NCBI GenBank assembly: GCA_023397675.1
Contig: JAEWTV010000109.1
Coordinates: forward strand, 1 to 64,000
Direction: 5' to 3'
DNA: 64,000 nt
Source: Bacillota bacterium
Lineage (GTDB): Bacteria > Bacillota > Clostridia > Acetivibrionales > JANLFN01
This document shows, one piece after another, positions 25,390-34,492 of the stretch. The notes beneath the pieces are model-generated. The model had not been told where the DNA came from, searched no databases, and was given only the letters and a program-made list of their open reading frames with translations. Each line of letters starts with the position of its first letter. Within the stretch, counting starts at the first letter, position 1. The translations under genes and the position numbers were made by a program.

Positions 25390-26868
25390 TTATAAAATTG
25401 GTATCTGTAGTGTAAACATTGCTCCGTTGACAGTATTTTCAGCTGAGATACTTCCGTTATGCTTTTCTACTGCGTTCCGACTGATAGCCAGTCCAAGCCC
25501 GAAATTACCCTTCTTACCTTTATAAAACCTTTCGAAAATACTTGGAAGTTCATTTTCATCAAAACCTGAACCATCATCTGAAATCTTTATCTCCAGTACT
25601 TTGGAGTCAGTTATAGAGGATTCAATTTTGATGGTTGTGCTTGCATAGCGAATGCAATTACTGAGTATGTTTGTTATTGCATGCGATAGCAGCTCTTCAT
25701 CTCCGAATATTCCAATGTTTTCACTTTGACCTGTAGATACTATTTTGATATTGTTTTTGAGTGCTATTCCATTCATTCTTTCTATACACATATTAAGAAG
25801 ATTATTATAATCCAATTCCTTAAAATGATAATTTTCTTCAATGGCATCCAACCTTGATAAATAAAGCAGATCTTCAACAAGGTGGGTCATACGTTTTGTT
25901 TCATCTATTATAATATCAGCAGCATTGTTGCTTTCTACAACTTCATATTTTATGCCTTCTGCATAACTTTGTATGGACATAAGAGGAGTCCTGAACTCAT
26001 GGGAAGCATTTTGCAGAAAAGTTTTCTGGGCTTTGTCGTATTCTTCGAGCTTTTCCGACATTGTATTTATATTGTTAACAAACTCCTGAAGTTCATCATC
26101 AACAGGAACCTGTATTTTATTTCCGAAGTTTCTTTCTGCGATGGCACCGATATGCTGATTAAGTTTGGAAAACGGAGCGGAAATTTTCCTGGCGGCAGCG
26201 GATGAAAATAATGCAATAACTATAGCGGAGATAATGAGTATTGCAAAAAGTATTGAATTTATGGCCCACTGTAGTTCATTGACCTTCTGTATACTTGAAT
26301 ATATGACTATCCAGCTCAGCCCGAATGTGTTTTTACCAGAAACCGGCTTAATTATTGCAATATAGTGAGTACCTGAAATTGTGAAGTTAACTGTTTTTTC
26401 ACTTGTTGAATCGGTAAGCTTTCCTATTTCAGTAATAACCGTACCAGTTACATCCTGTGAAGGCTTTACAAAATCTCCACTTGGAAGAGAAATCTCTTTC
26501 TTGTCCTTATCCAAAAGGATATAGTCGGCGTTCAGTACAGAAAGAGGCTCCCTCAAAGACCGGTCAAGCATGAAGTAGAATCTTACAAGATCATTTTCGG
26601 TTCCCGGCTTTGTAATAGAATCATCACTGTGCCTGCCTTCTTCCTTTTGTGGAGGAGGGGTACCCTCTGTCCGGGGGAAAAAGTCAGGGCCTTTTTTTAA
26701 GGCAGTATCCTCGGCACGTGATGCTATTGTGTTAAGCTGCTTTGTAATATCCTTTTCTATATAAAGACTTATAACAATATTGAAAACTACTGTTGTTAAT
26801 GCTATAAGTACAATAATTACCATGATATTAAGTTTAAATATTCTCCATTTGATTGTATTTCTTTTCAT
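25390..26868 (-). CDS. Membrane sensor histidine kinase
   Basis: A 492-residue sensor kinase. Membrane helix near 14-35, an extracellular domain of about 165 residues containing a Pro/Lys/Glu-rich loop (EGTPPPQKEEGRHSDD), a second helix near 205-225, HAMP (ISAPFSKLNQHIGAIAERNF), the phosphoacceptor helix NASHEFRTPLMSI around 290, and the ATPase domain with the N box NILSNCIRYA, DDGSGF and GLGLAISRNAVEKH. It pairs with the response regulator gene 4 bases upstream. The ligand is unknown. The adjacent glycosylation operon is the probable target. Confidence 0.93.
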   Translation of the reverse strand: MKRNTIKWRIFKLNIMVIIVLIALTTVVFNIVISLYIEKDITKQLNTIASRAEDTALKKGPDFFPRTEGTPPPQKEEGRHSDDSITKPGTENDLVRFYFMLDRSLREPLSVLNADYILLDKDKKEISLPSGDFVKPSQDVTGTVITEIGKLTDSTSEKTVNFTISGTHYIAIIKPVSGKNTFGLSWIVIYSSIQKVNELQWAINSILFAILIISAIVIALFSSAAARKISAPFSKLNQHIGAIAERNFGNKIQVPVDDELQEFVNNINTMSEKLEEYDKAQKTFLQNASHEFRTPLMSIQSYAEGIKYEVVESNNAADIIIDETKRMTHLVEDLLYLSRLDAIEENYHFKELDYNNLLNMCIERMNGIALKNNIKIVSTGQSENIGIFGDEELLSHAITNILSNCIRYASTTIKIESSITDSKVLEIKISDDGSGFDENELPSIFERFYKGKKGNFGLGLAISRNAVEKHNGSISAENTVNGAMFTLQIPIL

Positions 26869-26872
26869 AGCA

Positions 26873-27565
26873 TCATTCCTTATCTTCTATTTTAAAACCG
26901 AAACCCCACACTGTTTCTATTTTTAAGATTGAGCCGCTGTCCAGCAGCTTTTTCCTTATTCTTTTTATCATATCGTCAGTTGCTCTTGTTTCCACTTCGT
27001 TTTCAAAGCCCCAAACCTTGTCCAGTAACTCACTTCGGCTTACTGCGCGGTTTTTGTTTTTTACTATATAATTGAAAAGCGAAAATTCCATACCGGTCAA
27101 GCCAAGGCTTTTTCCATCAACTTCAGCCTGTTTTGTTGCCAGGTTAATTGTAACATCGGCTATTTTTATTTCATCTGTTTCATTATCTTTTGTACTATCA
27201 AGCTCAATTCTTCTGAATATGCTTTTGACCCTTGCAATAAGCTCCATAGGGCTGAAGGGCTTTGTCAGGTAATCGTCGCCGCCCAGTGAAAGCCCTGCTA
27301 TTTTGTCGGTGTCAGTATCCTTTGCTGAAACTATTATTATTGGTACGGGACTTTTCTGACGTATTTTTGCACAAAGTGAAAACCCGTCAAGCTCTGGCAT
27401 CATTACATCTATAACAAGCATATCAGCTGGTTTTGAACTAAATGCTTCCAATAAGGAACGTCCGTCATTGAAGGTTTCTACCTGAAAACCTTCCTTAATA
27501 AGAAAGGATTTTATTATATTGCATATATTCACTTCATCATCAGCTATATAAATCAATTTGTTCAT
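26873..27565 (-). CDS. OmpR-family response regulator
   Basis: A 230-residue regulator. The receiver domain has the acidic pair DDE at 8-10, the phosphoacceptor Asp in MLVIDVMMPELDG near 52 and the conserved Lys in YLTKPFSPMELIARV near 100. The C-terminal winged helix is of the OmpR/PhoB type (SRSELLDKVWGFE, TRATDDMIKRIRKKL, WGFGFKIE). The ATG at 27565 is preferred to a GTG at 27577 that falls in the ribosome-binding site GAGGTGG. Divergent from the GT39 operon, with direct repeats in the intergenic region. Confidence 0.94.
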   Translation of the reverse strand: MNKLIYIADDEVNICNIIKSFLIKEGFQVETFNDGRSLLEAFSSKPADMLVIDVMMPELDGFSLCAKIRQKSPVPIIIVSAKDTDTDKIAGLSLGGDDYLTKPFSPMELIARVKSIFRRIELDSTKDNETDEIKIADVTINLATKQAEVDGKSLGLTGMEFSLFNYIVKNKNRAVSRSELLDKVWGFENEVETRATDDMIKRIRKKLLDSGSILKIETVWGFGFKIEDKE

Positions 27566-27668
27566 AGTATAAACCACCTCAAATCTTGTTTTATGTGCCC
27601 TGCTCTTTTATTTCTATAATACCATGTATAAAGTCGAAAATGTATTTAAAACTATATTCTGCCCTACT

Positions 27669-27714
27669 TTGCCGCAATGTTGCCACAATATTATATAGCC
27701 TTAATTTTGCCACA
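27669..27714. promoter_or_regulatory. Direct repeats, probable response-regulator boxes
   Basis: TTGCCGCA at 27669-27676, TTGCCACA at 27680-27687 and TTGCCACA at 27707-27714 lie between the divergent response regulator and GT39 genes. The first two are 11 bases apart, one helical turn, as is usual for OmpR/PhoB-type tandem sites. Binding by the neighbouring regulator is inferred. Confidence 0.55.
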
Positions 27715-27793
27715 GTTTAGCGGAGATTTATTGGCAAACATTAAAGTAGAATTTTAGTGTGGGTTACGAAAATCAAATGAGGAGTGTATAACT

Positions 27794-29947
27794 ATGAAAT
27801 ATATTTTAAAGAACTGGCAAAAGGCAGCTTTACTTATGATAATGGCACTTGCGGGTTTTTTGACTTTTTATGCAATAGGCCAGGAAGGTTGGGCAAACCA
27901 GTATTATTCAGCAACAGTTAAGAGCATGCTGTCAAGTTGGCATAACTTCTTTTTTGCTTCCTTTGATCCGGGTGGATATGTTACTGTTGATAAGCCTGCT
28001 TTGGGACTGTGGCTTCAGGCCTTGAGCGCAAAAATATTCGGTTTTCACGGTTGGAGCCTTATTCTCCCTGAAGCACTTTCAACTGTAATTTCAGTTGCAT
28101 TAGTCTATCATATTGTAAAACGTTTCTTCGGAAAGGCAGCAGGTTTGCTTTCGGCGCTTTTCCTTTCATTAACACCTATTTTAATAGCAGTAAGCAGAAC
28201 AAACAATCTTGATGCTTCTCTTGTAATGGTTCTTTTGTTTGCAACATGGACATTGATTGTTGCAGCTGAAAAAGGAAGTTTCAAGCTGTTGGCACTGTCG
28301 GTAGTACTTGTCGGACTTGGCTTTAATATAAAAATGCTGGAAGCTTTTATGGTTATACCTGCATTTTATCTTGTTTATATGTTTACAGCACCTTTAAAAA
28401 TAGGTAAAAGAATTATTCAATTGGCAGCGGCAACAGTAATATTAATGGTTGTTTCATTATCATGGGCTGTTGCTGTGGATTTGACACCAAAGGATAGCAG
28501 GCCATATATAGGCAGCAGTCAGACCAATTCTGTCATTGAACTGGCTCTCGGATATAATGGCCTTCAAAGAATAACCGGAAACAGCGGAAACGGCGGACAA
28601 AATCACCAGGACGGAAATTTTGACAATGCAAACTTCCAACCTCCGCAAATGCCTCAGAATAATAATTCTCAGGCTGACACAAATAACCCCGGTTTCCAGC
28701 CGCCTCAAGACGACAGCAGTAATGCAAACCTACAGGCACCGCCTGATAAAACCAATGCTGATTCAAAGACAGATGGCTTTGACAGAAGTCGGGATGATGG
28801 AAATTTCTCCGGCAGGCTTGATGGCAATGGGGACGGGCAGGGATTTGGAGGAGGTAATTTCGGAGGACCTGGCGGTGTTGGCGAAAATGGGCAAAAGGGT
28901 ATATTTAGAATATTTAATCAGCAGTTGTCAGGTCAGATAAGCTGGTTTTTACCAATGGCACTGTTTGGAATAATGATGCTTTACCTTGCTTTTAGAAAGA
29001 AAGACAACGAAAGAAAAGGCGGTTATCTTAGATATCTCCTTCTTCTTACAGGCTTGATAGCTCCTATGATTGGCTATTTCAGTATAGCAGGCTTCTTCCA
29101 CAGGTATTATCTTTCAATGTTGGCTCCCGGACTGGCTATGCTTTCTGGTATTGCGGTGGTTGAAATGTGGAAGGCATATATGGAAAGGGGTTGGAAATGG
29201 GTTTTGCTCCCGGTATCCCTGGTTGCAAGTGCAGCAATTCAAGCGCTTATTCTATCAAGGTATTCAGAATGGAAGGGCTTAAGCATAGTAATATGTGCAT
29301 TATGTTTAACTAGTGCTATTGCAATTGTTGCAATAAGACTTTTTAAAAAGGATAATTTGGGCAAGACTATAAAAGTGATTTTGGCTGCAGGTGTGGCTGC
29401 TCTGCTTATTGCACCGGCTGTATGGTCTTATACTCCTATTATGTATGGATCACAGACACAATTACCTGTTGCGGGCCCTGAACTCAAGAAAGGCGACGGT
29501 CAGTTTGGAATGATGGCTTTTGCAGGCTCAAGGAACGAAAGCAGCAGTTCTTCCCAGCTTGTTAAATTCCTGTTAAGCAAGAAGCAGAATGAAAAATTCC
29601 TTGTAGCAGTATCGGATGCAGGGACTGCCGAATCAATAATTATAGAAACCGGAGAGGCTGTAATGGCAGTAGGTGGCTTCTCGGGTTCAGACAATATTCT
29701 TACGGTTGAAAGGCTTGAACAGATGGTTAAAAACGGCGAATTAAGATATTTCGAAATAGGCGGAAGAGGTATGGGGCAAAATTCCGAAATAACCAACTGG
29801 GTTATGGAACACGGTAAAGTGGTTACAATTGACAGCTCATCAAGCAGTGCAGCTTCATCTGATACTTCAAATAACAATACATTTGGTCATTTCGGAAACG
29901 GAATGGGCATGGGAACCCTATACGATCTGGCCCCTGAAAAGAATTAA
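27794..29947 (+). CDS. GT39-type membrane glycosyltransferase (ArnT/PMT-like)
   Basis: A 717-residue polytopic enzyme of the dolichyl/undecaprenyl-phosphate-sugar-dependent GT-C class. The first extracellular loop holds EGWANQYY and VDKPALGLW, the acidic catalytic region of PMT_2 proteins. About 12 helices are seen. Residues about 258-372 form a low-complexity Asn/Gln/Pro/Gly-rich loop (PPQMPQNNNSQADTNN and GGGNFGGPGGVG). A soluble C-terminal domain follows the last helices. GAGGAG precedes the ATG. First gene of the operon with GtrB, GtrA, GalU and a GT87-like enzyme. It would transfer a sugar from a lipid carrier to a surface acceptor. Confidence 0.88.
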   Translation: MKYILKNWQKAALLMIMALAGFLTFYAIGQEGWANQYYSATVKSMLSSWHNFFFASFDPGGYVTVDKPALGLWLQALSAKIFGFHGWSLILPEALSTVISVALVYHIVKRFFGKAAGLLSALFLSLTPILIAVSRTNNLDASLVMVLLFATWTLIVAAEKGSFKLLALSVVLVGLGFNIKMLEAFMVIPAFYLVYMFTAPLKIGKRIIQLAAATVILMVVSLSWAVAVDLTPKDSRPYIGSSQTNSVIELALGYNGLQRITGNSGNGGQNHQDGNFDNANFQPPQMPQNNNSQADTNNPGFQPPQDDSSNANLQAPPDKTNADSKTDGFDRSRDDGNFSGRLDGNGDGQGFGGGNFGGPGGVGENGQKGIFRIFNQQLSGQISWFLPMALFGIMMLYLAFRKKDNERKGGYLRYLLLLTGLIAPMIGYFSIAGFFHRYYLSMLAPGLAMLSGIAVVEMWKAYMERGWKWVLLPVSLVASAAIQALILSRYSEWKGLSIVICALCLTSAIAIVAIRLFKKDNLGKTIKVILAAGVAALLIAPAVWSYTPIMYGSQTQLPVAGPELKKGDGQFGMMAFAGSRNESSSSSQLVKFLLSKKQNEKFLVAVSDAGTAESIIIETGEAVMAVGGFSGSDNILTVERLEQMVKNGELRYFEIGGRGMGQNSEITNWVMEHGKVVTIDSSSSSAASSDTSNNNTFGHFGNGMGMGTLYDLAPEKN

Positions 29948-29976
29948 GTTTCCGATAAATGGAGGGAGAGTTGCAG

Positions 29977-30960
29977 ATGGATAACCAACAGGTTCAATAT
30001 TCTATAGTAGTTCCGCTTTATAATGAGGAACAGGTTATACATGAGACATATAAAAGACTTAAGAAAGTTATGGATTCCACAAAGGAACCATATGAAATTA
30101 TATTTGTAAACGATGGCAGCAGGGATAAAACACTTGAAATGGCAAAGAAAATCTGCAGTCGGGATAATTCCATCAAACTGTTAAGCTTTTCAAGAAATTT
30201 CGGGCATCAGCTTGCCATTACTGCAGGAATGGATCATTCAACAGGAAAAGCTGTGATTGTAATTGATGCAGACTTGCAGGATCCGCCTGAAGTTATGCTC
30301 GATATGATTGCTAAATGGAAAGAGGGTTACGAGGTAGTATACGGCAAAAGGACCAAAAGAAAGGGAGAAAGCCTTTTCAAGAAGGTAACTGCCAAGGTGT
30401 TTTACAGAACCCTGAAGAAAATGACAGATGTTAATATACCTGTTGATGCAGGTGACTTCAGATTGATAGACCGTAAGGTATGTGATGCTTTAAAGTCCAT
30501 ACCCGAGCATAATAGGTATGTAAGGGGACTTGTCAGTTGGCTTGGTTTCAGGCAGATAGGTGTTGAATTTGTCAGAGAGGAAAGGTTTGCCGGTGAGACA
30601 AAGTATCCCCTTAAGAAAATGATTAAGTTTGCATCTGATGGAATAACATCATTTTCCCATAAACCTTTAAAAGCTGCGACATATATAGGTTCGACAGTTT
30701 CAGGCCTCAGTCTGTTGTGCCTTTTGGTTGCATTATGCGAAATACTTTTTACTGATATACACATTTCAGGCTGGATCATTGCTGTTTCATTGGGCTTGTT
30801 CTTCAATGGATTGGTTCTTATAGCGTTAGGAATAATAGGCGGTTATATTGCAAGAATATATGACGAAGTAAAAGGGAGACCTCTTTATATTATAAGTGAA
30901 AAGAATGGGTTTGAGCCGGAACTACAAAGGTCTGAAGAGCAAATCCAAATGGAGGCTTAA
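29977..30960 (+). CDS. GtrB-like family 2 glycosyltransferase (polyprenyl-phosphate sugar synthase)
   Basis: A 327-residue DPM1/GtrB-type enzyme: PLYNEEQVI, VNDGSRDKT, VIDADLQDPPE as DxD, then SHKPL and two C-terminal membrane helices (about 235-260 and 270-295). Such enzymes load a nucleotide sugar onto undecaprenyl phosphate. The start at 29977 (MDNQQVQYS) is used because the upstream ATG lies inside the ribosome-binding site GGAGGGAG. Immediately followed by a GtrA gene, the usual partner. Confidence 0.92.
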   Translation: MDNQQVQYSIVVPLYNEEQVIHETYKRLKKVMDSTKEPYEIIFVNDGSRDKTLEMAKKICSRDNSIKLLSFSRNFGHQLAITAGMDHSTGKAVIVIDADLQDPPEVMLDMIAKWKEGYEVVYGKRTKRKGESLFKKVTAKVFYRTLKKMTDVNIPVDAGDFRLIDRKVCDALKSIPEHNRYVRGLVSWLGFRQIGVEFVREERFAGETKYPLKKMIKFASDGITSFSHKPLKAATYIGSTVSGLSLLCLLVALCEILFTDIHISGWIIAVSLGLFFNGLVLIALGIIGGYIARIYDEVKGRPLYIISEKNGFEPELQRSEEQIQMEA

Positions 30961-30962
30961 AA

Positions 30963-31427
30963 ATGCAGAAAGAACAGAAATTTTACCTTAGTGAGGGCAT
31001 TAATGGAATATATGACAAGTTTAAACCATTTATAAGATTCAGCATCGTAGGAGTTGTAAATACTTTGGTCGACTTTACGGTATTTGCAATGTTTCACAGC
31101 CTGTTCGGAGTGGATAAACTCATCAGTCAGGTTGCAGGCTATAGCATGGGAGTCATAAACAGCTTTATTTTAAACAAGCTTTGGACGTTTGAAAACAGTA
31201 ATTCCAAGTGTAATACCGTAAATCAGATGTTCCGTTTCATAGGAATTAATCTTGTTTCACTCGCTATTTCACTTTTGGGGCTTAAACTTATAAGCGACTG
31301 GTATGGACTCGGAACATATGCATCAAAGATTATTGTTACCATTATTGCACAGGCTGTTAACTATTTCGGTTATAAACTTTTGGTTTTCAGGAGTAAAAAC
31401 GTAAAGGGTGGTTTGTATGAGAATTAG
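30963..31427 (+). CDS. GtrA family membrane protein
   Basis: A 154-residue protein with four membrane helices and the family signature FSIVGVVNTLVDF at the start of the first helix, then FILNKLWTF and NYFGYKLLVF. GtrA proteins are thought to flip or help present polyprenyl-phosphate sugars. The gene sits 2 bases after gtrB-like and overlaps galU by 11 bases. Confidence 0.92.
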   Translation: MQKEQKFYLSEGINGIYDKFKPFIRFSIVGVVNTLVDFTVFAMFHSLFGVDKLISQVAGYSMGVINSFILNKLWTFENSNSKCNTVNQMFRFIGINLVSLAISLLGLKLISDWYGLGTYASKIIVTIIAQAVNYFGYKLLVFRSKNVKGGLYEN

Positions 31428-32289
31428 AAAAGCTATTATTCCGGCTGCGGGATTGGGTACCAGGCTTCTGCCTGCTACAAAAGCACAGCCCAAGGAAATG
31501 CTTCCGATAGTTGATAAACCTACAATTCAGTATATTGTTGAAGAGGCTGCTGCCTCTGGGATTGAAGATATTATCATTGTTACTGGACGTAATAAGAAGG
31601 CTATCGAAGACCACTTTGACAAGTCTTTCGAGCTTGAGGAAACTTTAAAAAAGAGTAACAGCGGAATGCTTGAATCCGTACAGAAGATTTCAAACCTGGC
31701 CAATATTCATTATATCAGGCAAAAGGAACCTTTGGGCCTTGGTCACGCAATACATTGTGCAAAGTCCTTTATAGGCGATGAGCCTTTTGCCGTGTTGCTG
31801 GGTGATGATATAGTATGCTCCGAGGTTCCCTGTATAAAGCAGCTTATGGACATATACGACCGGTATCAGGCGACCGTACTTGGCGTCCAGCAAGTTCCTT
31901 CGTCCGAGGTCAATAAATATGGAATAATTGATTCATATACTATTGACGCAAGGTCCTATGGAGTAACCACACTTGTAGAAAAACCTCCGGTGTCCGAGGC
32001 TCCGTCTAATTTAGCCATTCTTGGAAGATATATAATTACCCCTGCAGTGTTCGAGTGTATTGAAAGGACTCAACCAGGAAAGAATGGTGAAATTCAGCTT
32101 ACAGATGCTCTAAAGCTTTTGGCACAGCAGGAAAGTATGTATGCATACGATTTTATTGGTAAAAGGTATGACGTTGGTGACAGATTCGGATTTATAAGAG
32201 CGACTATTGAGATTGCTCTTAACAGGGATGACCTTAGGGATTCACTGTATAAATACATTAAAGAAAAGATGCATATGATTGCCTGCTGA
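31417..32289 (+). CDS. galU: UTP-glucose-1-phosphate uridylyltransferase
   Basis: A 290-residue enzyme making UDP-glucose. AAGLGTRLLPATKAQPKEML at the N terminus is the nucleotide-binding and catalytic Lys signature; LGDDIVCSE, ILGRYIITP and GEIQLTDALKLL follow. The ATG at 31417 is behind AAAGGG, preferred over a GTG at 31408. Its product is the likely donor for the GtrB-like enzyme, which suggests that glucose is the sugar handled by this operon. Confidence 0.95.
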   Translation: MRIRKAIIPAAGLGTRLLPATKAQPKEMLPIVDKPTIQYIVEEAAASGIEDIIIVTGRNKKAIEDHFDKSFELEETLKKSNSGMLESVQKISNLANIHYIRQKEPLGLGHAIHCAKSFIGDEPFAVLLGDDIVCSEVPCIKQLMDIYDRYQATVLGVQQVPSSEVNKYGIIDSYTIDARSYGVTTLVEKPPVSEAPSNLAILGRYIITPAVFECIERTQPGKNGEIQLTDALKLLAQQESMYAYDFIGKRYDVGDRFGFIRATIEIALNRDDLRDSLYKYIKEKMHMIAC

Positions 32290-32320
32290 TGTGAGAAATC
32301 AGCATGAAGGGAGTAGTCAA

Positions 32321-34003
32321 ATGTTAATAAGGAAAAGAATTTTAAGTATTATACTTGTATTTGTGTTGGTGATATCAGCTTTTTTGTGTGTATACTCTGT
32401 GCTTAACTATAAAGGTAATACAGCACAAGATGGAAACTCTTTTCAGAATAATTTTTTTTCTCAATGGCGTAATTCTGGTAACGATAATAACATCCCCGCG
32501 CAAAATAATCAGCAAAACAGTCAGAGCAATTCCGGTACTGATAAACCGGGTGATTTCCAAAACCATCAGCCGAGGAACTTTCAAGATAAGTCGGGTGAAA
32601 CCCCTCAAGGCCCTATCCAATCTGACTTTAACAGGTCATTCGGCGTAAAAAATTTTAATCAAACCAAAAGTCAAAATACATACGGTTCCAAAGTATCTAT
32701 AGCTCTAGTCATCTATTCTGTGGTATTTCTTGTAGCTTTCATCCTTGTATTCTGGCTATTTTTCAGAAAAAAGCCCAGCTTCAATTTGCCTAATATCACA
32801 CTAATAATTGCTGCATTAGTTGGAATAGGTTTGCTGCTTAGGATAGCAGCTGCCACTTCAATGGCAGGACATCCCTTTGATATTGTGACCTTTAAAAACT
32901 GGGCTACAGCTGCAGCAAATAACCTTACAGATGTGTACACCTCCGGACGAACAAGCGATTACCCTCCGTTTTATATGTATATTCTTTTCTTAATAGGTAA
33001 GTTTGCTTCTATTCCAGCAATGAACCAGTACTTTTATCTGCTTTTAAAGCTGCCTTCAATTCTGGCTGATGTTGTAACGGCCTATCTGATATTCAGACTG
33101 GCACATAAATATTTATCTGAACGCGCTAGCCTGCTTTTAGCAGCATTTTATATTTTTAATCCTGCAGTGTTGATTAATTCAACATTCTGGGGGCAGGTTG
33201 ATTCATTCTTTACACTTCTGGTTATTCTTTCGGTCTACATGCTTACCGAAAAAAGAATGGTTCTTTCAGCGGTATTTATTACGGCTGCCGTACTTATGAA
33301 GCCCCAAGGAATTATTTTCCTTCCGGTGCTATTCTTTGAAATTGTCCGGCAAAAGAAAGTAAGTACTTTTATGAAAGCACTTATTCCTGCTTTGCTTACC
33401 GGCGGAGTTATCATCCTGCCTTTTGCTTTGAACAGGGGAATTACATGGATATTTTCACTTTTCGCAGGAACTCTTGGAGAATATAAATATGCCTCGGTAA
33501 ATGCTTTTAACTTTTTCGGTATCCTTGGAGCAAATTACACGGATGATTCAGCTCGATTGTTCATATTCAGCTATCATACGTGGGGTATGATATTCATAGT
33601 TGCGGTTACTCTATTCTCGTGGTTTATATATATTAAAGGCAGAGACAGTAAATATGCACCGGCAGCAGCGCTTATTCTTATTTCGGGTGTTTTCATATTC
33701 TCCAGCAGGATGCACGAAAGGTACCTTTTCCCTGTAGTTGCACTAGCTATAATTGCATATATATATCTTAAGGATAAAAGATTCATATTGCTTGCAGGAG
33801 GCTTTAGTATAACTGTTTTTGCTAATACCTATTATGTTTTGTTCAACAGTAACAGTGGAATTAAACAATTTGACCCTGTACTTATGATAACTGCATTTGT
33901 GAATATCATACTTTTTGGGTACCTTTCAGCTACGGTCTGTAAAATTACAAGTAACAAAAAGGATATAAAGGCAGCTGAAACTGTGGATAACTTTATTGAG
34001 TAG
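32321..34003 (+). CDS. GT87-like polytopic glycosyltransferase
   Basis: A 560-residue membrane protein. One N-terminal helix (about residues 7-28), an extracellular low-complexity Asn/Gln/Pro-rich segment to about residue 120, then about 10 helices. SDYPPFYMY and FWGQVDSFFTL are the loop motifs seen in GT87/PIG-M-like enzymes, and SRMHERYLFP closes the catalytic core. AAGGGAG precedes the ATG at 32321. It shares the disordered Asn/Gln-rich insertion style with the GT39 enzyme at the head of the operon. Precise donor unknown. Confidence 0.8.
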   Translation: MLIRKRILSIILVFVLVISAFLCVYSVLNYKGNTAQDGNSFQNNFFSQWRNSGNDNNIPAQNNQQNSQSNSGTDKPGDFQNHQPRNFQDKSGETPQGPIQSDFNRSFGVKNFNQTKSQNTYGSKVSIALVIYSVVFLVAFILVFWLFFRKKPSFNLPNITLIIAALVGIGLLLRIAAATSMAGHPFDIVTFKNWATAAANNLTDVYTSGRTSDYPPFYMYILFLIGKFASIPAMNQYFYLLLKLPSILADVVTAYLIFRLAHKYLSERASLLLAAFYIFNPAVLINSTFWGQVDSFFTLLVILSVYMLTEKRMVLSAVFITAAVLMKPQGIIFLPVLFFEIVRQKKVSTFMKALIPALLTGGVIILPFALNRGITWIFSLFAGTLGEYKYASVNAFNFFGILGANYTDDSARLFIFSYHTWGMIFIVAVTLFSWFIYIKGRDSKYAPAAALILISGVFIFSSRMHERYLFPVVALAIIAYIYLKDKRFILLAGGFSITVFANTYYVLFNSNSGIKQFDPVLMITAFVNIILFGYLSATVCKITSNKKDIKAAETVDNFIE

Positions 34004-34183
34004 GTTTTAGTTGCAATTTACAAAAATTTACATTAAAAAGCTGTTAAGTTTTTCTTGACAATTAAAAATATCCATGATTGCAAATATGCATAAATGGCTA
34101 TGTTCGGGAAAAAATACATTGTTGGTTATATGTAAAAAACAGTTAACATAAAATACAAAAATCACAATCGGAGAATCAGAATA

Positions 34184-34290
34184 TTATCCACACCTGAAAC
34201 AAGCCTGATTAAGTTATTCACAGTTTTATCAACATTATCCACAGGATTTATATACACAAAACACTTGTTTTGTGAAATAGGTGTGGATAT
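34184..34290. promoter_or_regulatory. Cluster of DnaA boxes
   Basis: TTATCCACA at 34184-34192 and 34235-34243 are exact DnaA boxes. TTATTCACA at 34214-34222 and TTATCAACA at 34226-34234 are one-mismatch copies, and TGTGGATAT at 34282-34290 is a one-mismatch copy on the other strand. Five boxes in 107 bases lie in the 490-base gene-free stretch before hpf, which is otherwise AT-rich. No dnaA or dnaN gene is in the window, so this is probably a DnaA-titration or regulatory cluster rather than oriC. Confidence 0.7.
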
Positions 34291-34492
34291 GTTATCTACC
34301 CCTTTAAGGATGCAGTTTTTAGAAATTAGATAATGTAAACATTAAATAATAAATCATCCAAGAAGGATTTATTTTCATGATGTAGAATATATAATCATAT
34401 GTATATATTTTATCCATAATGTAAGTTTTTTTGGCTATAATATATATAGTATTTTGCGGCACCAATACATCTTTGAAAGGGGCTGAAGTTTT

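Noticed and set aside
34184..34290. DnaA-box cluster as the replication origin
   Set aside because: No dnaA, dnaN, rpmH or gyr genes are nearby; a cluster of this size can occur away from oriC.
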